Source: Streptosporangium sp. NBC_01755
Lineage (GTDB): Bacteria > Actinomycetota > Actinomycetes > Streptosporangiales > Streptosporangiaceae
Assembly (NCBI RefSeq): GCF_035917995.1
Contig: NZ_CP109131.1
Location: 3,596,001 to 3,660,000 of the forward strand
Direction: 5' to 3'
DNA length: 64,000 bases
Part shown: in pieces, positions 29,405-38,968 of the stretch
Numbering within the stretch: the stretch's first letter is position 1
Layout of the letters: each line of letters starts with the position of its first letter
Translations under genes and position numbers: made by a program
Notes under the pieces: model-generated
Databases searched by the model: none
Told to the model about the DNA's origin: nothing
What the model saw: only the letters and a program-made list of their open reading frames with translations

Positions 29405-30865
29405 GTGAGCTTGGAGGCGCCGGTCGGCGACAGGAGGCGGGGCCCCGCCGGCGGCATGCCGCGGAGGCTCGACATCGCCGCGTTCGGGGCCATGGGGCTC
29501 TCGGTGGCGGTCACGGTCCTGATCGGGCTGCTGGGGCCCTCTGCCATGGTCCCCAGGCTGCCCGGGCCGTCCTGGCAGCCACCGTACTCGCTGGACGCCC
29601 ACGTGAGCGCCCATCTGGTCATCGCCATGGGCGCCGCCGCGATCGTCCTGGGCGGGCTCGGTCTCGCCGCCGCGCTCAGGTCCCGGTGGAGGCCGGAACC
29701 GCGATGGCTGCTCATGGCGGGCTGCACCGCCGCGGGCCTGCTCGCCTTCCTGCCGCCCTCGGGTTCGGCCGACCATCTCAACTACGCCGCGTACGGCCGC
29801 CTGGTCACGCTCGGCCAGGACCCCTACGCGATCACCCCGGCCCTCCTGCCCCACGATCCGGTCACCGGCGCGGTGGAGGAGTGGGCCGGGGTGACCAGCG
29901 TCTACGGCCCGGTCGCCACCGCCGTGCAGGCGCTGGCGAGTCTCGTGGGCGGCGACTCGGTCAGGCTGACGATCTTCGTGATGGCCGCGGTCAACGCCGC
30001 GGCGTTCATCGGTACGGCGCTGCTGCTGCACCGTTTCGCCAGGGGCGACGCGGGCCTGCAGCGGCGGGCGGCGCTGCTCTGGGCGGCCAACCCGCTGATG
30101 ATCTATCACCTGGCCGCGGGGATGCACATCGACACCCTCGCCATCGCCTGCATGGTCGCCGCGCTCACGGTTCGCGGGGCCGCCTCCGGGCTGCTGCTCG
30201 GGGTGGGCATCGGGGTCAAGCTCAACACGGGGCTCGTCGCCCTCGGCCCGGCATGGGAGCTGCGCCGCTCGCCGGGCAGGCTCGCCGTGGTGGCGGGGAC
30301 CGCGACGGCCACCGTGGTGGCGATCTACGCCGTCGCCGGGCCGCACGTGCTCGACCAGGTGAGCGCCGCCAGCAGGAAGGTCTCGCTCGCCACGCCCTGG
30401 CAGCTCGTCAAGGTGGGGCTCCAGTCGCTCTTCGGGCCGGGCGCGTACTCGGCCTGGATCCAGATCGGCTCCCTGCTGCTGATGGTCTGTCTGGCCTGGC
30501 TGGTGCTGCGGGCACTGCCTGCCGACAGCGCGCCCGCGGTCGCCGCCGTGATGGTGGTCGCCTGGCTGTTCGCCGCGCCGTACGCGCTGCCCTGGTACGA
30601 CGGGCTGGCCTTCGCGCTGCTGGCCATGGCGTCCTGGCCCGCGCTGGAAGGCTTCATGGTGGCCAGGGTCGTCGTGCTGTCGCTGGGCTACCTTCCGGCC
30701 AGGGAGGCGCTGCGGCCCGAGGACCTGCTCTGGATGAAGACCCTGCTCAGGGAGCGGGTGGTGCCGTGGACGCTGCTGGCGTTGACGATCGCCCTGGCGT
30801 GGTGGGCGGCGAGAGCGCCAGGGCGCGCACGGAGGCGGCCAGCGTCAGCGGAACCGCGACCGTGA
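29405..30865 (+). CDS. polytopic GT-C mannosyltransferase (MptB-like)
   Basis: About 486 aa with some 12 hydrophobic segments. GSADHLNYAAYGRLVTLGQDPYAITPA is the typical periplasmic loop with the acidic residue used by GT-C enzymes; GVTSVYGPVATAVQALAS and AAGMHIDTLAIA follow. It resembles the actinobacterial polyprenol-phosphomannose-dependent alpha-1,6-mannosyltransferase family. Start uncertain: GTG 29405 chosen, ATG 29387 and ATG 29456 are options. Its last 119 bp overlap the end of the convergent gene. Confidence 0.82.
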   Translation: MSLEAPVGDRRRGPAGGMPRRLDIAAFGAMGLSVAVTVLIGLLGPSAMVPRLPGPSWQPPYSLDAHVSAHLVIAMGAAAIVLGGLGLAAALRSRWRPEPRWLLMAGCTAAGLLAFLPPSGSADHLNYAAYGRLVTLGQDPYAITPALLPHDPVTGAVEEWAGVTSVYGPVATAVQALASLVGGDSVRLTIFVMAAVNAAAFIGTALLLHRFARGDAGLQRRAALLWAANPLMIYHLAAGMHIDTLAIACMVAALTVRGAASGLLLGVGIGVKLNTGLVALGPAWELRRSPGRLAVVAGTATATVVAIYAVAGPHVLDQVSAASRKVSLATPWQLVKVGLQSLFGPGAYSAWIQIGSLLLMVCLAWLVLRALPADSAPAVAAVMVVAWLFAAPYALPWYDGLAFALLAMASWPALEGFMVARVVVLSLGYLPAREALRPEDLLWMKTLLRERVVPWTLLALTIALAWWAARAPGRARRRPASAEPRP

Positions 30866-33161
30866 GCGCCATCGCCGGGATCGCGATGCCCGAGTCGTTC
30901 ATCAGGAAGCCGATCAGCGCGCAGGCCAGCGCGCCGATCAGCCCGGCGCGCAGCGCGGGCGCGAGCGCGTAGGCCCGGCCCAGGGCCGAGGCCCCCCATC
31001 GCGACGGGCGGTCGAGCACCAGGAACAGGAACGCCAGTGCGACCAGCGTGAGCAGGGACAGCGACCAGTTGCCGACCGTGACCCCGATCATCGCGCCGAA
31101 CTTGCGGCCGACCACGGTCCACGCCTCCCCGTCCAGCACCTGCTGGACGAAGGCACCCAGGTGGGTGCGCTGGTCGGCGGCTCTGCGCCAGTCGACCACC
31201 GCGATGGTGCCGATCAGCAGGCCACCCGCCAAGGCGGCCAGACCCAGCTTGACCGGTGAGACCCGCCCACCGGACAGCAGGATCACAAAGACGGCGACCC
31301 CCACCAGGAACGCCGGGACCCCGCCGAAGTCGGCGCCCCACGCGGGCCAGCCGTCGGCGAACACCGCCGGCCCTCCGTACGCCGCGCACACCGCGAGCGC
31401 GAGCCCGCGCCGGCCGTGTGAGATCAGCCACTGGGCCGTCCCGGCCAGGGCCAGGATCGTACCGGCGGAGTAGACGGCGAAGGCGATGTTGCTGAAACCG
31501 TAGAAGCGCCCGCCGGTGACCGGCTCGTAGCCGGTGACCGCGTTCACCTGGAGCACCGAGCCGGTCATCACGTCGGCCAGCAGCGTCATCGAGGTGATGG
31601 CGGCGACCACGGTCAGCGGGCCCAGCGGGTGCGCCCGCCACGGCCCGGCGAACGCCACTCCCGCGATCACGCAGGCGAACCCGAGGATCGTCACGATCAC
31701 CGAGACCATCGGGGCGGGCAGGCTCCACCAGGGAACGAGTTGCGCCAGGAAGGTGGAGACCGCGATCGCTCCGCTGACCACGGCGACCGCCTGGACGGCG
31801 GTCAGGGCTCGCGAGCCGCCCCAGCCGCGCCGGATCGCGACGGCGGCCAGCAGGTAAAACAGGATCTGTACCGCCACGAACACCGCGAAGAACGGCCCTC
31901 TCACCTCGCGCAGCACCTGGCTCGCCAGGTCGTCGTCCGCCAGCCTCTCCACGGTCGCCGCGACCGGCTCCCCGCTCGGTCCCTCGCCCTGCCAGGCGCG
32001 CCCCACGACTCCGTTCGGGGATCGCAGGCCCAGCAGGTCGATCGCGGTGGCGGTCAGGTCGGTGTTGGTGACCAGGCCGTCCTGGCGGGTGGAGGTGGCG
32101 GTGAGGTAGCCACGCGGGTACGGCTCACCGCCGGGGGCCGGGCCCCGGGCGATCGCCACGTGCAGGTGCGGCGCGATCGAGGTGTCGGCCAGGCCGCTGA
32201 GCAGGACCGTGGTCCCGGCCCCGCCGGCCGTCGCGGCGGGCGGAGCCTGTCCGGCTTCGGGTGTCTGCGTGGTTTCCGGGGTCTGCGCGGGGAGCGGGGG
32301 GGCCGCCGGGTCCGTGGCGGCCGGGCGTGCGGGGGGCAGGCGATCGAGGACCGTGCCCACCGCGCGGTCGGCCCTGGCCACTGCCTCCCGCCTGGCCTGG
32401 CCGGTCATCGAGACCGGGACGCCGTCCGGGGCGAGGCCGCCGCCGATCCAGGCCCTGGCGAGGTCGTCGGCCTCCACAACGATCAGCCGGTACGGGGACA
32501 GCTCGCCGAGTTCCTCGATGTTCGCCGCGTATTTCGCGATTTTTCCTGATTCGTCGGCGGCGGCGAGTGCGGCCCCCGGCCCGACGGCGGCCACCTTCAG
32601 GCCCGCTTCGGCCGCGAGCCGGCCCAGCTGCCCGAGAACCGGCCGGTAGGAGGTGGTGGCGTTGAAAGCGGACAGCTCAGCCCAGCCGGGCACGCTCGCC
32701 CCGCCGTCGGAGGTCGCCTCCGGCGTGCGCGGCAACTCGCAGCCCGTGCCGGGGGCGCCCGCCCGCTGGCCTGCGGAGATCGTCAACCAGCCCGCCACCG
32801 GGCAGGTGATCCCCCGGTCCGGCGGCGGAACCGCCCGGGTGGACATGGACGCGGACCCGCCCTCGCCCGCGAGCCTCCACAGGTTCGGGGTCCGTTCCCG
32901 GTCCAGGTCGCTCCACTCCAGCCCCGGTACCCCGACGAGCACGACCCTCTCGGGGAGCGCCCTCGCCACCGAGGCGCTCGCCGTACCGGCACCGAGGACG
33001 CCGAGGGCCCCCGAGGCGCCGAGCAGCCCGCAGACCGCGGCCAGTAGCAGGGACATGGTGATCAGAACGGTCCTGGAGAACCCCGTTGGCCGTGTCGCGG
33101 CGCCGGGCGTTCCGGTGGCGGCCGGGAGCGCGGGCCCGCGACCGCGCGGTGTCGAAGCCAT
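30747..33161 (-). CDS. membrane protein with extracytoplasmic alkaline-phosphatase-like domain
   Basis: 804 aa. Signal-anchor at about 30-60, then a roughly 400-residue outside domain with features of the alkaline phosphatase/sulfatase fold (VVLVGVPGLEWSDLDRERTPNLWRLA, LIVVEADDLARAW, DGLVTNTDLTATAIDLLGL). It ends in about 10 membrane helices (430-790). Pro/Thr-rich stretch near 275-300. The expected metal ligands are incomplete, so catalysis is uncertain. Divergent from the GT87 gene (63 bp apart). Envelope glycan work is inferred from neighbours. Confidence 0.78.
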   Translation of the reverse strand: MASTPRGRGPALPAATGTPGAATRPTGFSRTVLITMSLLLAAVCGLLGASGALGVLGAGTASASVARALPERVVLVGVPGLEWSDLDRERTPNLWRLAGEGGSASMSTRAVPPPDRGITCPVAGWLTISAGQRAGAPGTGCELPRTPEATSDGGASVPGWAELSAFNATTSYRPVLGQLGRLAAEAGLKVAAVGPGAALAAADESGKIAKYAANIEELGELSPYRLIVVEADDLARAWIGGGLAPDGVPVSMTGQARREAVARADRAVGTVLDRLPPARPAATDPAAPPLPAQTPETTQTPEAGQAPPAATAGGAGTTVLLSGLADTSIAPHLHVAIARGPAPGGEPYPRGYLTATSTRQDGLVTNTDLTATAIDLLGLRSPNGVVGRAWQGEGPSGEPVAATVERLADDDLASQVLREVRGPFFAVFVAVQILFYLLAAVAIRRGWGGSRALTAVQAVAVVSGAIAVSTFLAQLVPWWSLPAPMVSVIVTILGFACVIAGVAFAGPWRAHPLGPLTVVAAITSMTLLADVMTGSVLQVNAVTGYEPVTGGRFYGFSNIAFAVYSAGTILALAGTAQWLISHGRRGLALAVCAAYGGPAVFADGWPAWGADFGGVPAFLVGVAVFVILLSGGRVSPVKLGLAALAGGLLIGTIAVVDWRRAADQRTHLGAFVQQVLDGEAWTVVGRKFGAMIGVTVGNWSLSLLTLVALAFLFLVLDRPSRWGASALGRAYALAPALRAGLIGALACALIGFLMNDSGIAIPAMALTVAVPLTLAASVRALALSPPTTPGRSSTPAASTAPPAP

Positions 33162-33224
33162 CCGTTCCCCTGTCCGTATCCGTCGGGCAGCCGTTTCCCC
33201 GGCCCCACGGTAGCCTGCCTGGTC

Positions 33225-34685
33225 GTGAGGACTGGCGAGGTGACCACGACCGAACGGCGCACGTGGACGTGGCCGACGTGGCCGACGTGGCCGACGTGGT
33301 CGAGGTGGTTGCCGTGGCTGCCCGCGCTGCTGCTCGTCGCCGCGGCGGTGGCCCCGCTGGTGCTCTACTGGCTGGGCAACGTGGACGACCAGCGCCTGGT
33401 CGACCTGGATGTGTACCGTACCGGCGGAGAAGCGGTCCTGGAGGGCAGGTCCGTCTACGGATTCGTCACGGCCGCGCCGCAGCTGCTGCCCTTCACCTAC
33501 CCGCCGGTGGCGGCGCTGCTGGCCACGCCGCTGGCGGCGGTGTCGTGGCCGGCGGCGCAGTGGGCCTGGACAGCTCTGATCTTCCTGACGCTGGCGGTCA
33601 CCGTCGGGTTCTCCTTCCGTGCCGTGCTCGGGGGGACGGACACCCCGGTTCCGGGCACCGTACCGGCCACGACGGGCACGCAGGGCGCGGTGTCCGCCTC
33701 GCCGGGGGCCGTTCCCGGTACGCCTGCCGGAGACCCGGCACGGGCGGGCGTGCCACCGGAGGGCGCGCGTACCCGGTCACGCGGGATGGGCGGCCTGGAG
33801 AGGCTGCGCGGGATGGACCGGCTGTGGGCGCCGCTGCTGTTCGCCGTCCTGATGATCGCGTGCACCTACCTGATGCCGGTCAGGGACCAGGTCCGCTTCG
33901 GCCAGGTGGACATCCTGCTCGTCGCGCTCTGCCTGGCCGACTGTGTGGCCAGGCGTCCGGTGTGGCCGCGCGGCATGCTGATCGGCCTGGCCACGGCGGT
34001 CAAGCTCACTCCCGGTGTCTTCCTGATCTACCTCCTCATCACCGGTTTCGGCCCCGGGGCGAGGCGGGAGCAGCGCGACACCTTCCTCATGGCCGCGCTC
34101 ACCGCCGCGCTGCTGACCCTGCTGCCGTTCCTGGTGATCCCGGCGGACGCCGCCGACTTCTGGTTCCGCGCGCTGCTCGACCCCGAGCGGCTCGGTGCCA
34201 ACGCCGCGACCACCAACCAGTCGATGCGCGGCATGCTCATCCGGCTCTACCTGCCCGACGTGCTGACGAGCGTGCTCTGGGTGGCGCTGGTCGCCGTGGT
34301 CGCCTGGTACGGCTTCCGTCACGCCCGCAGGGCGCTGCTCGACGGGCACCTCGTGGCCGGGGTCGCCCTGGTCGGGCTGATGGCGGTGCTGCTCTCTCCG
34401 GTCGCCTGGATCCACCACCTGGCCTGGGTGGTCGTGGTGCTCGGGGCGCTGGTCGGTGACGGGCGCGACCCGGTCAGGGTCCGGGTGGCCGCCGGGGTCT
34501 GGCTCTACTACGTGCTGCCGATCCCCTGGTGGGGGGTGACGATCAAGGCGGCGGAGATCCCGGTGCTCAGTCCCGTGCTGGGCAAGATCGTGCAGAACGG
34601 GTTCGGGCTGGGCGCGCTGGCCCTGGTCTGGCTGCTGGGGGTGTGGCTGCCCAGACGGAGAGCGACATTTCGGGCACTCCGCTGA
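33225..34685 (+). CDS. GT87-family alpha-mannosyltransferase-like protein
   Basis: 486 aa with about 10 membrane helices. DLDVYRTGGEAVLEGRSVYG...LPFTYPPVAALLATPLA is the GT87 (DUF2029) loop with the catalytic Asp; RFGQVDILLVALCLAD and GLATAVKLTPGVFLIYLL are further family hallmarks. A cytoplasmic Ala/Pro-rich loop (about 135-195) is inserted. The N-terminus has the tandem repeat WTWPTWPTWPTW. GTG 33225 used; GTG 33240 possible. Probably adds mannose to lipid-linked glycans. Confidence 0.87.
   Translation: MRTGEVTTTERRTWTWPTWPTWPTWSRWLPWLPALLLVAAAVAPLVLYWLGNVDDQRLVDLDVYRTGGEAVLEGRSVYGFVTAAPQLLPFTYPPVAALLATPLAAVSWPAAQWAWTALIFLTLAVTVGFSFRAVLGGTDTPVPGTVPATTGTQGAVSASPGAVPGTPAGDPARAGVPPEGARTRSRGMGGLERLRGMDRLWAPLLFAVLMIACTYLMPVRDQVRFGQVDILLVALCLADCVARRPVWPRGMLIGLATAVKLTPGVFLIYLLITGFGPGARREQRDTFLMAALTAALLTLLPFLVIPADAADFWFRALLDPERLGANAATTNQSMRGMLIRLYLPDVLTSVLWVALVAVVAWYGFRHARRALLDGHLVAGVALVGLMAVLLSPVAWIHHLAWVVVVLGALVGDGRDPVRVRVAAGVWLYYVLPIPWWGVTIKAAEIPVLSPVLGKIVQNGFGLGALALVWLLGVWLPRRRATFRALR
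33259..33303. repeat. 9-bp tandem repeat encoding (Trp-Pro-Thr)n
   Basis: About four copies of ACGTGGCCG inside the GT87 gene, giving alternating Trp-Pro/Thr residues before the first membrane helix. Confidence 0.85.
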
Positions 34686-34874
34686 CGTGAGGTGAATTGT
34701 GGCGTCAAGCGGCCGGTGGTGAAGCGACCTGCGGTGTGAAATAACCAGATTTGATGTGATCTATGGCGTGAAATGACCCAATGCGGAGCGACCCGGGCGG
34801 TCGCGGGGAGGGCGGACGGCCCGAGCGTGCGATCCTGGGCACATTTTCCGACAGTCGCCGGATAGCCTGAGGTC

Positions 34875-35795
34875 ATGCCGAAACTCGCTTACCTGGGACC
34901 GGAGGGAACCTTCACCGAGGAAGCCCTGCGCATCCTGGCGCCGGAGGCCGAGCGTCTGCCGAGCCCGAACATCACCGCGGCCCTCGAATCGGTCCGGCGT
35001 GGCGAGGCGGAGGGGGCAGTCGTCCCGCTGGAGAACTCGCTCGAAGGCGCCATCACCACGACACTTGACGAGCTCGCCCAAGGCGAGCCGCTGCTCATCA
35101 CCGCGGAGCTGCTGCTCCCCGTCGAGTTCTCGCTCCTGGTGCGCCCAGGCACCGAGATGGGGCACATCAAGAGGGTCTTCACCCACCCGGCGGCCATCAC
35201 CCAGTGCCGCAACTTCACGGCCCGTGAGCTGCCCGACGCCGTGGTGGTCGCCGCCCCGTCGACAGCGGCGGCGGCGCAGGAGGTCGCGACCCCCGGCTCG
35301 CCGTACGACGCCGCCATCGCCGCGCGCATCGCCGGTGAGCACTACGGCCTCGTCCCGCTCGCGACCGGGATCGGTGACCGCACCGACACCGTGACCCGGT
35401 TCGTCCGGGTGTCACGTCCAGGACCGCTGCCCGAGCCGACCGGTGCCGATCGCACCTCGCTGGTCGTTTTCCTGGCCGACGACCATCCGGGCGCGCTGCT
35501 GGAGATGCTGACCGAGTTCTCCGTCCGCGGCGTCAACCTGTCCCGCATCGAGTCGCGGCCCACCGGCGACGGCATCGGCCGTTACTTCTTCCACTTCGAC
35601 TTCGAGGGCCACGTCGCCGACGCCCGGGTCGGCGAGGCGATCTCCGGTCTCCACCGGATCTCCGCCAAGGTGCGCTTCCTGGGCAGTTACCCGCGCGCCG
35701 ACGCTCTCGTCCCGCAGATCAAGCCCGGTACAAACGACGACGACTTCGCCGAGGCCGCCGCCTGGCTCGGCAGGATCCGTACCGGCCAGGGCTGA
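34875..35795 (+). CDS. pheA: prephenate dehydratase
   Basis: 306 aa monofunctional enzyme converting prephenate to phenylpyruvate in phenylalanine synthesis. Catalytic PDT domain (1-185): LGPEGTFTEEAL, VPLENSLEGAITTTLDEL, and the TRF motif in DTVTRFVRV (about residue 172). The ACT domain (about 195-270; GALLEMLTEFSVRGVNLSRIESRPTG) provides Phe feedback control. No chorismate mutase domain. ATG start; lies 72 bp before serS. Confidence 0.96.
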   Translation: MPKLAYLGPEGTFTEEALRILAPEAERLPSPNITAALESVRRGEAEGAVVPLENSLEGAITTTLDELAQGEPLLITAELLLPVEFSLLVRPGTEMGHIKRVFTHPAAITQCRNFTARELPDAVVVAAPSTAAAAQEVATPGSPYDAAIAARIAGEHYGLVPLATGIGDRTDTVTRFVRVSRPGPLPEPTGADRTSLVVFLADDHPGALLEMLTEFSVRGVNLSRIESRPTGDGIGRYFFHFDFEGHVADARVGEAISGLHRISAKVRFLGSYPRADALVPQIKPGTNDDDFAEAAAWLGRIRTGQG

Positions 35796-35867
35796 TCACC
35801 GACCGTTATCGGGCCGGGCGGGTTAATCCGGGCGCGGGCGCGAGCCGTACATCGGTAGCCTGTGACT

Positions 35868-37130
35868 GTGATTGACCTGCGTACCCTTCGTGAGGATCCC
35901 GACCGGCTACGGGCGTCGCAGCGTGCCCGCGGTGAGGACGACTCTGTCGTCGAAACGCTGCTCGACCTCGATGAGCGCCGGCGTGGTGCGCTGAGCCGCT
36001 TCGAGACGCTCCGTGCCGAGCAGAAGACCGTCGGCAAGTCGGTCTCCCGCGCCTCGGGAGAGGAGAAGGCGACCCTGCTGGAGCGGGCGAAGGACCTCTC
36101 CTCACAGGTCAAGTCGGCCGAGGCCGAGGCGGAGAAGCTCGCCGCCGAGCTCGATGAGCTGATCTACACGGTGCCCAACCTGGTGGAGGAGGGGGCTCCC
36201 GAGGGCGGCGAGGACGACTACGTCGTCCTGGAGGAGATCGGTGGGAAGCCGTCCTTCGACTTCAAGCCCAAGGACCACCTGGAGCTCGGCGAGCTGCTCG
36301 GCGCCATCGACATGGAGCGCGGCGCGAAGGTGTCGGGCTCGCGGTTCTTCTTCCTGAGGGGCGTCGGTGCGCGGCTCCAGCTCGGGCTGCTCAACATGGC
36401 CATGCAGCAGGCGATCGAGGCGGGCTTCGTCCCGATGATCACGCCCGTGCTGGTCAAGCCGGAGTCGATGAAGGGCACCGGCTTCCTCGGCGCCCACGCC
36501 GGCGAGATCTACCACCTGCCTGACGACGACCTGTTCCTGGTCGGCACGAGCGAGGTGCCGATGGCGGCCTACCACGGCGGCGAGATCCTCGACGGCTCCG
36601 CGCTCCCGTACCGCTACGCGGGATGGTCCTCGTGTTTTCGCCGCGAGGCCGGCTCGTACGGCAAGGACACCCGAGGCATCATCCGGGTTCACCAGTTCGA
36701 CAAGGTGGAGATGTTCTCCTATGTCCGGCCAGAGGATGCGCACGCCGAGCACCTGCGCCTGCTCGACTGGGAGAAGGAGATGCTGGCCAAGGTCGAGCTG
36801 CCCTATCGGGTGATCGACACCGCGGCCGGAGACCTGGGCACCTCGGCCGCCCGGAAGTTCGACTGCGAGGCGTGGGTGCCGAGTCAGGGTCGCTACCGCG
36901 AACTCACCTCGACCTCCAACTGCACCGACTTCCAGGCCCGCCGCCTCGGGGTGCGTTTCCGTGAATCCGGTGGCAAGCCCCAGCACGTGGCCACCCTGAA
37001 CGGCACGCTGGCCACCACCCGCTGGATCGTCGCGATCCTGGAGAACCACCAGCAGGCCGACGGTTCCGTCGTGCTCCCCAAGGCTCTGCGCCCGTACGTC
37101 GGCCTCGACGTGCTCGAACCCGTCAAGTAG
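35868..37130 (+). CDS. serS: seryl-tRNA synthetase
   Basis: 420 aa class II synthetase. N-terminal tRNA-binding coiled coil (about 30-100), then the catalytic core with motif 2 ([30 protein letters not shown]) and motif 3 ([21 protein letters not shown]), and the Ser-site [15 protein letters not shown]. Start GTG 35868 gives [12 protein letters not shown], the usual N-terminus; GTG 35862 is 2 codons longer. Followed by a strong terminator. Confidence 0.97.
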   Translation: MIDLRTLREDPDRLRASQRARGEDDSVVETLLDLDERRRGALSRFETLRAEQKTVGKSVSRASGEEKATLLERAKDLSSQVKSAEAEAEKLAAELDELIYTVPNLVEEGAPEGGEDDYVVLEEIGGKPSFDFKPKDHLELGELLGAIDMERGAKVSGSRFFFLRGVGARLQLGLLNMAMQQAIEAGFVPMITPVLVKPESMKGTGFLGAHAGEIYHLPDDDLFLVGTSEVPMAAYHGGEILDGSALPYRYAGWSSCFRREAGSYGKDTRGIIRVHQFDKVEMFSYVRPEDAHAEHLRLLDWEKEMLAKVELPYRVIDTAAGDLGTSAARKFDCEAWVPSQGRYRELTSTSNCTDFQARRLGVRFRESGGKPQHVATLNGTLATTRWIVAILENHQQADGSVVLPKALRPYVGLDVLEPVK

Positions 37131-37138
37131 GCCCGTTC

Positions 37139-37174
37139 GCGACAGGGCCCCGCCGCCAGGCGGGGCCCTGTCGC
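37139..37174 (+). terminator. serS terminator
   Basis: Perfect 16-bp GC-rich stem (37139-37154 with 37159-37174) and a GCCA loop, 8 bp past the serS stop. It lacks a long T-run, as is common in actinomycetes. Confidence 0.85.
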
Positions 37175-37588
37175 GTTCACGCCGGACGTTCCACCACTTC
37201 CCTCGTGCCCGCCCAGCCGACCAGGACGCTCTGGCTCCGACACGGTGTTCCGGTTGGTTCCACCGTCCCGTGAAGCAACACGAAGGTGGTGACGCCGCAC
37301 ACCTCCACAGTTCCGCAGGAGGGCAGGGAATGAACGCCGGAATCCGGGAACGCCACGCCCCGGCCCAGGCCCTCACGATCGCTCTCAGCGGCGGGCAGGC
37401 GGATCTGGGCCGCCACACCGCCGAGTCTGAGGCGGGACCGCCGGGGGAGTCCGCCGGTGAGGGCGGTGTCTGCCGGTGGAACGGTGTCAGCAGGCGAGGG
37501 CGACGGGACCAACGGAAGGCCACACGGACGGCCACACGGAAGGCCGAATGGTCGATCGGCCGGGCGTTCCGAGGTGCCCTGGAAATGC
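37175..37588. other. gene-free stretch between two terminators
   Basis: No supported gene. A minus-strand frame carries TTFVLLHGTVEPTGTPC, reminiscent of an alpha/beta-hydrolase start, but the homology ends at once and no complete domain exists. Perhaps a decayed remnant. Confidence 0.4.
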
Positions 37589-37625
37589 GGAAGGCGGGGT
37601 TCGCGAAGAGCGAACCCCGCCTTCC
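37589..37625 (-). terminator. cspA terminator
   Basis: Perfect 16-bp stem (37589-37604 with 37610-37625) with a 5-nt loop, starting 32 bp downstream of the cold-shock gene stop. Confidence 0.85.
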
Positions 37626-37657
37626 GGTCAAACAGGTTCAACCAAGAGGTCTATGCG

Positions 37658-37861
37658 TCAGACGGCGCGGACCTGCGAGGCCTGCGGGCCTTTCTGGCCC
37701 TGGGTGATCTCGAACTCGACCCGCTGGCCGTCTTCGAGGCTACGGTAGCCGTTGCCCTGGATTTCGGAGAAGTGCACGAACACGTCCGGTGCACCGCCAT
37801 CCGGTGCGATGAAGCCGAAGCCCTTTTCAGCATTGAACCACTTGACGGTTCCCTGAGCCAT
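37658..37861 (-). CDS. cspA: cold-shock protein
   Basis: 67 aa single cold-shock domain that binds single-stranded RNA/DNA. RNP1 is KGFGFIAP and RNP2 is VFVHFS; start [16 protein letters not shown]. Ribosome site GAGGGAGAGC before ATG. A leader of over 100 bp (37862-38000) may hold the temperature-responsive 5' UTR, but no structure was assigned. Isolated single-gene unit with its own terminator. Confidence 0.97.
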   Translation of the reverse strand: MAQGTVKWFNAEKGFGFIAPDGGAPDVFVHFSEIQGNGYRSLEDGQRVEFEITQGQKGPQASQVRAV

Positions 37862-38098
37862 TAAAGCTCTCCCTCAGGATTTGAAACTTTGGGATTCACA
37901 CCTCATGAACCCCATGTGTCGTACAGCGGGCCCCGGGGTGGCTCAGTCAAACTGGTTTTCACAACGGGATTCAGCTAATACAACGCCATCACATCTAACA
38001 CTATCCGGCGCATGCGTGTTCCCGCCATCAGGAAGATTCCTAGGACAGGATCCTGGGGGCCGACACCTCGGCCATCACAGTGCAGACTGGGACTTGTT

Positions 38099-38899
38099 AT
38101 GCGAAGCCCCAGGCTGGTCGCCACCGACCTCGACGGCACTGCTCTGCGCTCGGACGGCACCGTCTCCCCCCGTACAGCCGCCGCTTTTGCGCTTGTGGAG
38201 AACGCCGGAGCCGCGCTGGTCTTCGTGACCGGCAGGCCACCCCGCTGGATGCACACTGTCGCGGGCGCCGTGCGCCATCGTGGGCTGGCCATATGCGCCA
38301 ACGGAGCCCTCGTCTACGACCTGCACACCGAGCAGATCGTCAAATCCCATCTCATCCATCCGGACGTGCTTGAAGAGGTGGTGAGACGACTCAGGGAAAA
38401 GGTTCCCGACCTTGCCTTCTCAGTGGAATACGAAGGCGGATTCGCCCACGAATCGGACTTTCGTCTCGGAGGGTGGGACAACAGGGCGGTCGGCGGACTC
38501 CGCGTGGGAACGGCCACGCTCACCTCGCGGCCCTGCGCCAAACTCCTGGCACTTCACCCCGCGATGGATCCCGACATTCTCCACGCGGCGGTCCGCGGGC
38601 TGGTCGGTGACCTGGTCACTCCCACCCACTCCAGCGGCCGGGCACTGATCGAGATGAGCGCGCACGGCGTCACGAAGGCCTCCGCGCTGGCCCATCTCGC
38701 CATGACGCGCGACATCGAGCCGCACGAAGTGATCGCCTTCGGTGACATGCCCAACGATCTTCCGATGCTCCGGTGGGCCGGCACCTCGTACGCCGTCGCC
38801 AACGCCCACCCGGAGGTGCTGGCCGCGGTCGATCACGTGACCGCGGCCAACAACGACGACGGGGTCGCCGGAGTCCTTGAGAGGCTCTACGGATCGTGA
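38099..38899 (+). CDS. Cof-type HAD phosphatase
   Basis: 266 aa. HAD motif I LVATDLDGTAL, motif II VFVTGRPPRW, C2-type cap (about 75-180), Lys in VTKASALAHLA and motif IV AFGDMPNDLPMLRWAG. Such enzymes dephosphorylate sugar phosphates, FMN or other small metabolites; the substrate cannot be read off. ATG 38099 begins the conserved region. Confidence 0.92.
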   Translation: MRSPRLVATDLDGTALRSDGTVSPRTAAAFALVENAGAALVFVTGRPPRWMHTVAGAVRHRGLAICANGALVYDLHTEQIVKSHLIHPDVLEEVVRRLREKVPDLAFSVEYEGGFAHESDFRLGGWDNRAVGGLRVGTATLTSRPCAKLLALHPAMDPDILHAAVRGLVGDLVTPTHSSGRALIEMSAHGVTKASALAHLAMTRDIEPHEVIAFGDMPNDLPMLRWAGTSYAVANAHPEVLAAVDHVTAANNDDGVAGVLERLYGS

Positions 38900-38910
38900 C
38901 GGGGCTCCGC

Positions 38911-38936
38911 GGGCCCGGGGATGTCCACCCGGGCCC
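38911..38936. terminator. bidirectional hairpin between HAD and bpa
   Basis: 9-bp perfect stem GGGCCCGGG/CCCGGGCCC with an 8-nt loop in the gap between convergent stops. Confidence 0.65.
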
Positions 38937-38968
38937 CTGACACGGCGTTCGAAAGCTTCCGCGATCCC

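Noticed and set aside
37177..37641. 154-codon minus frame with TTFVLLHG
   Set aside because: Only the first dozen residues resemble an alpha/beta hydrolase; it crosses the cspA terminator and lacks a ribosome site.
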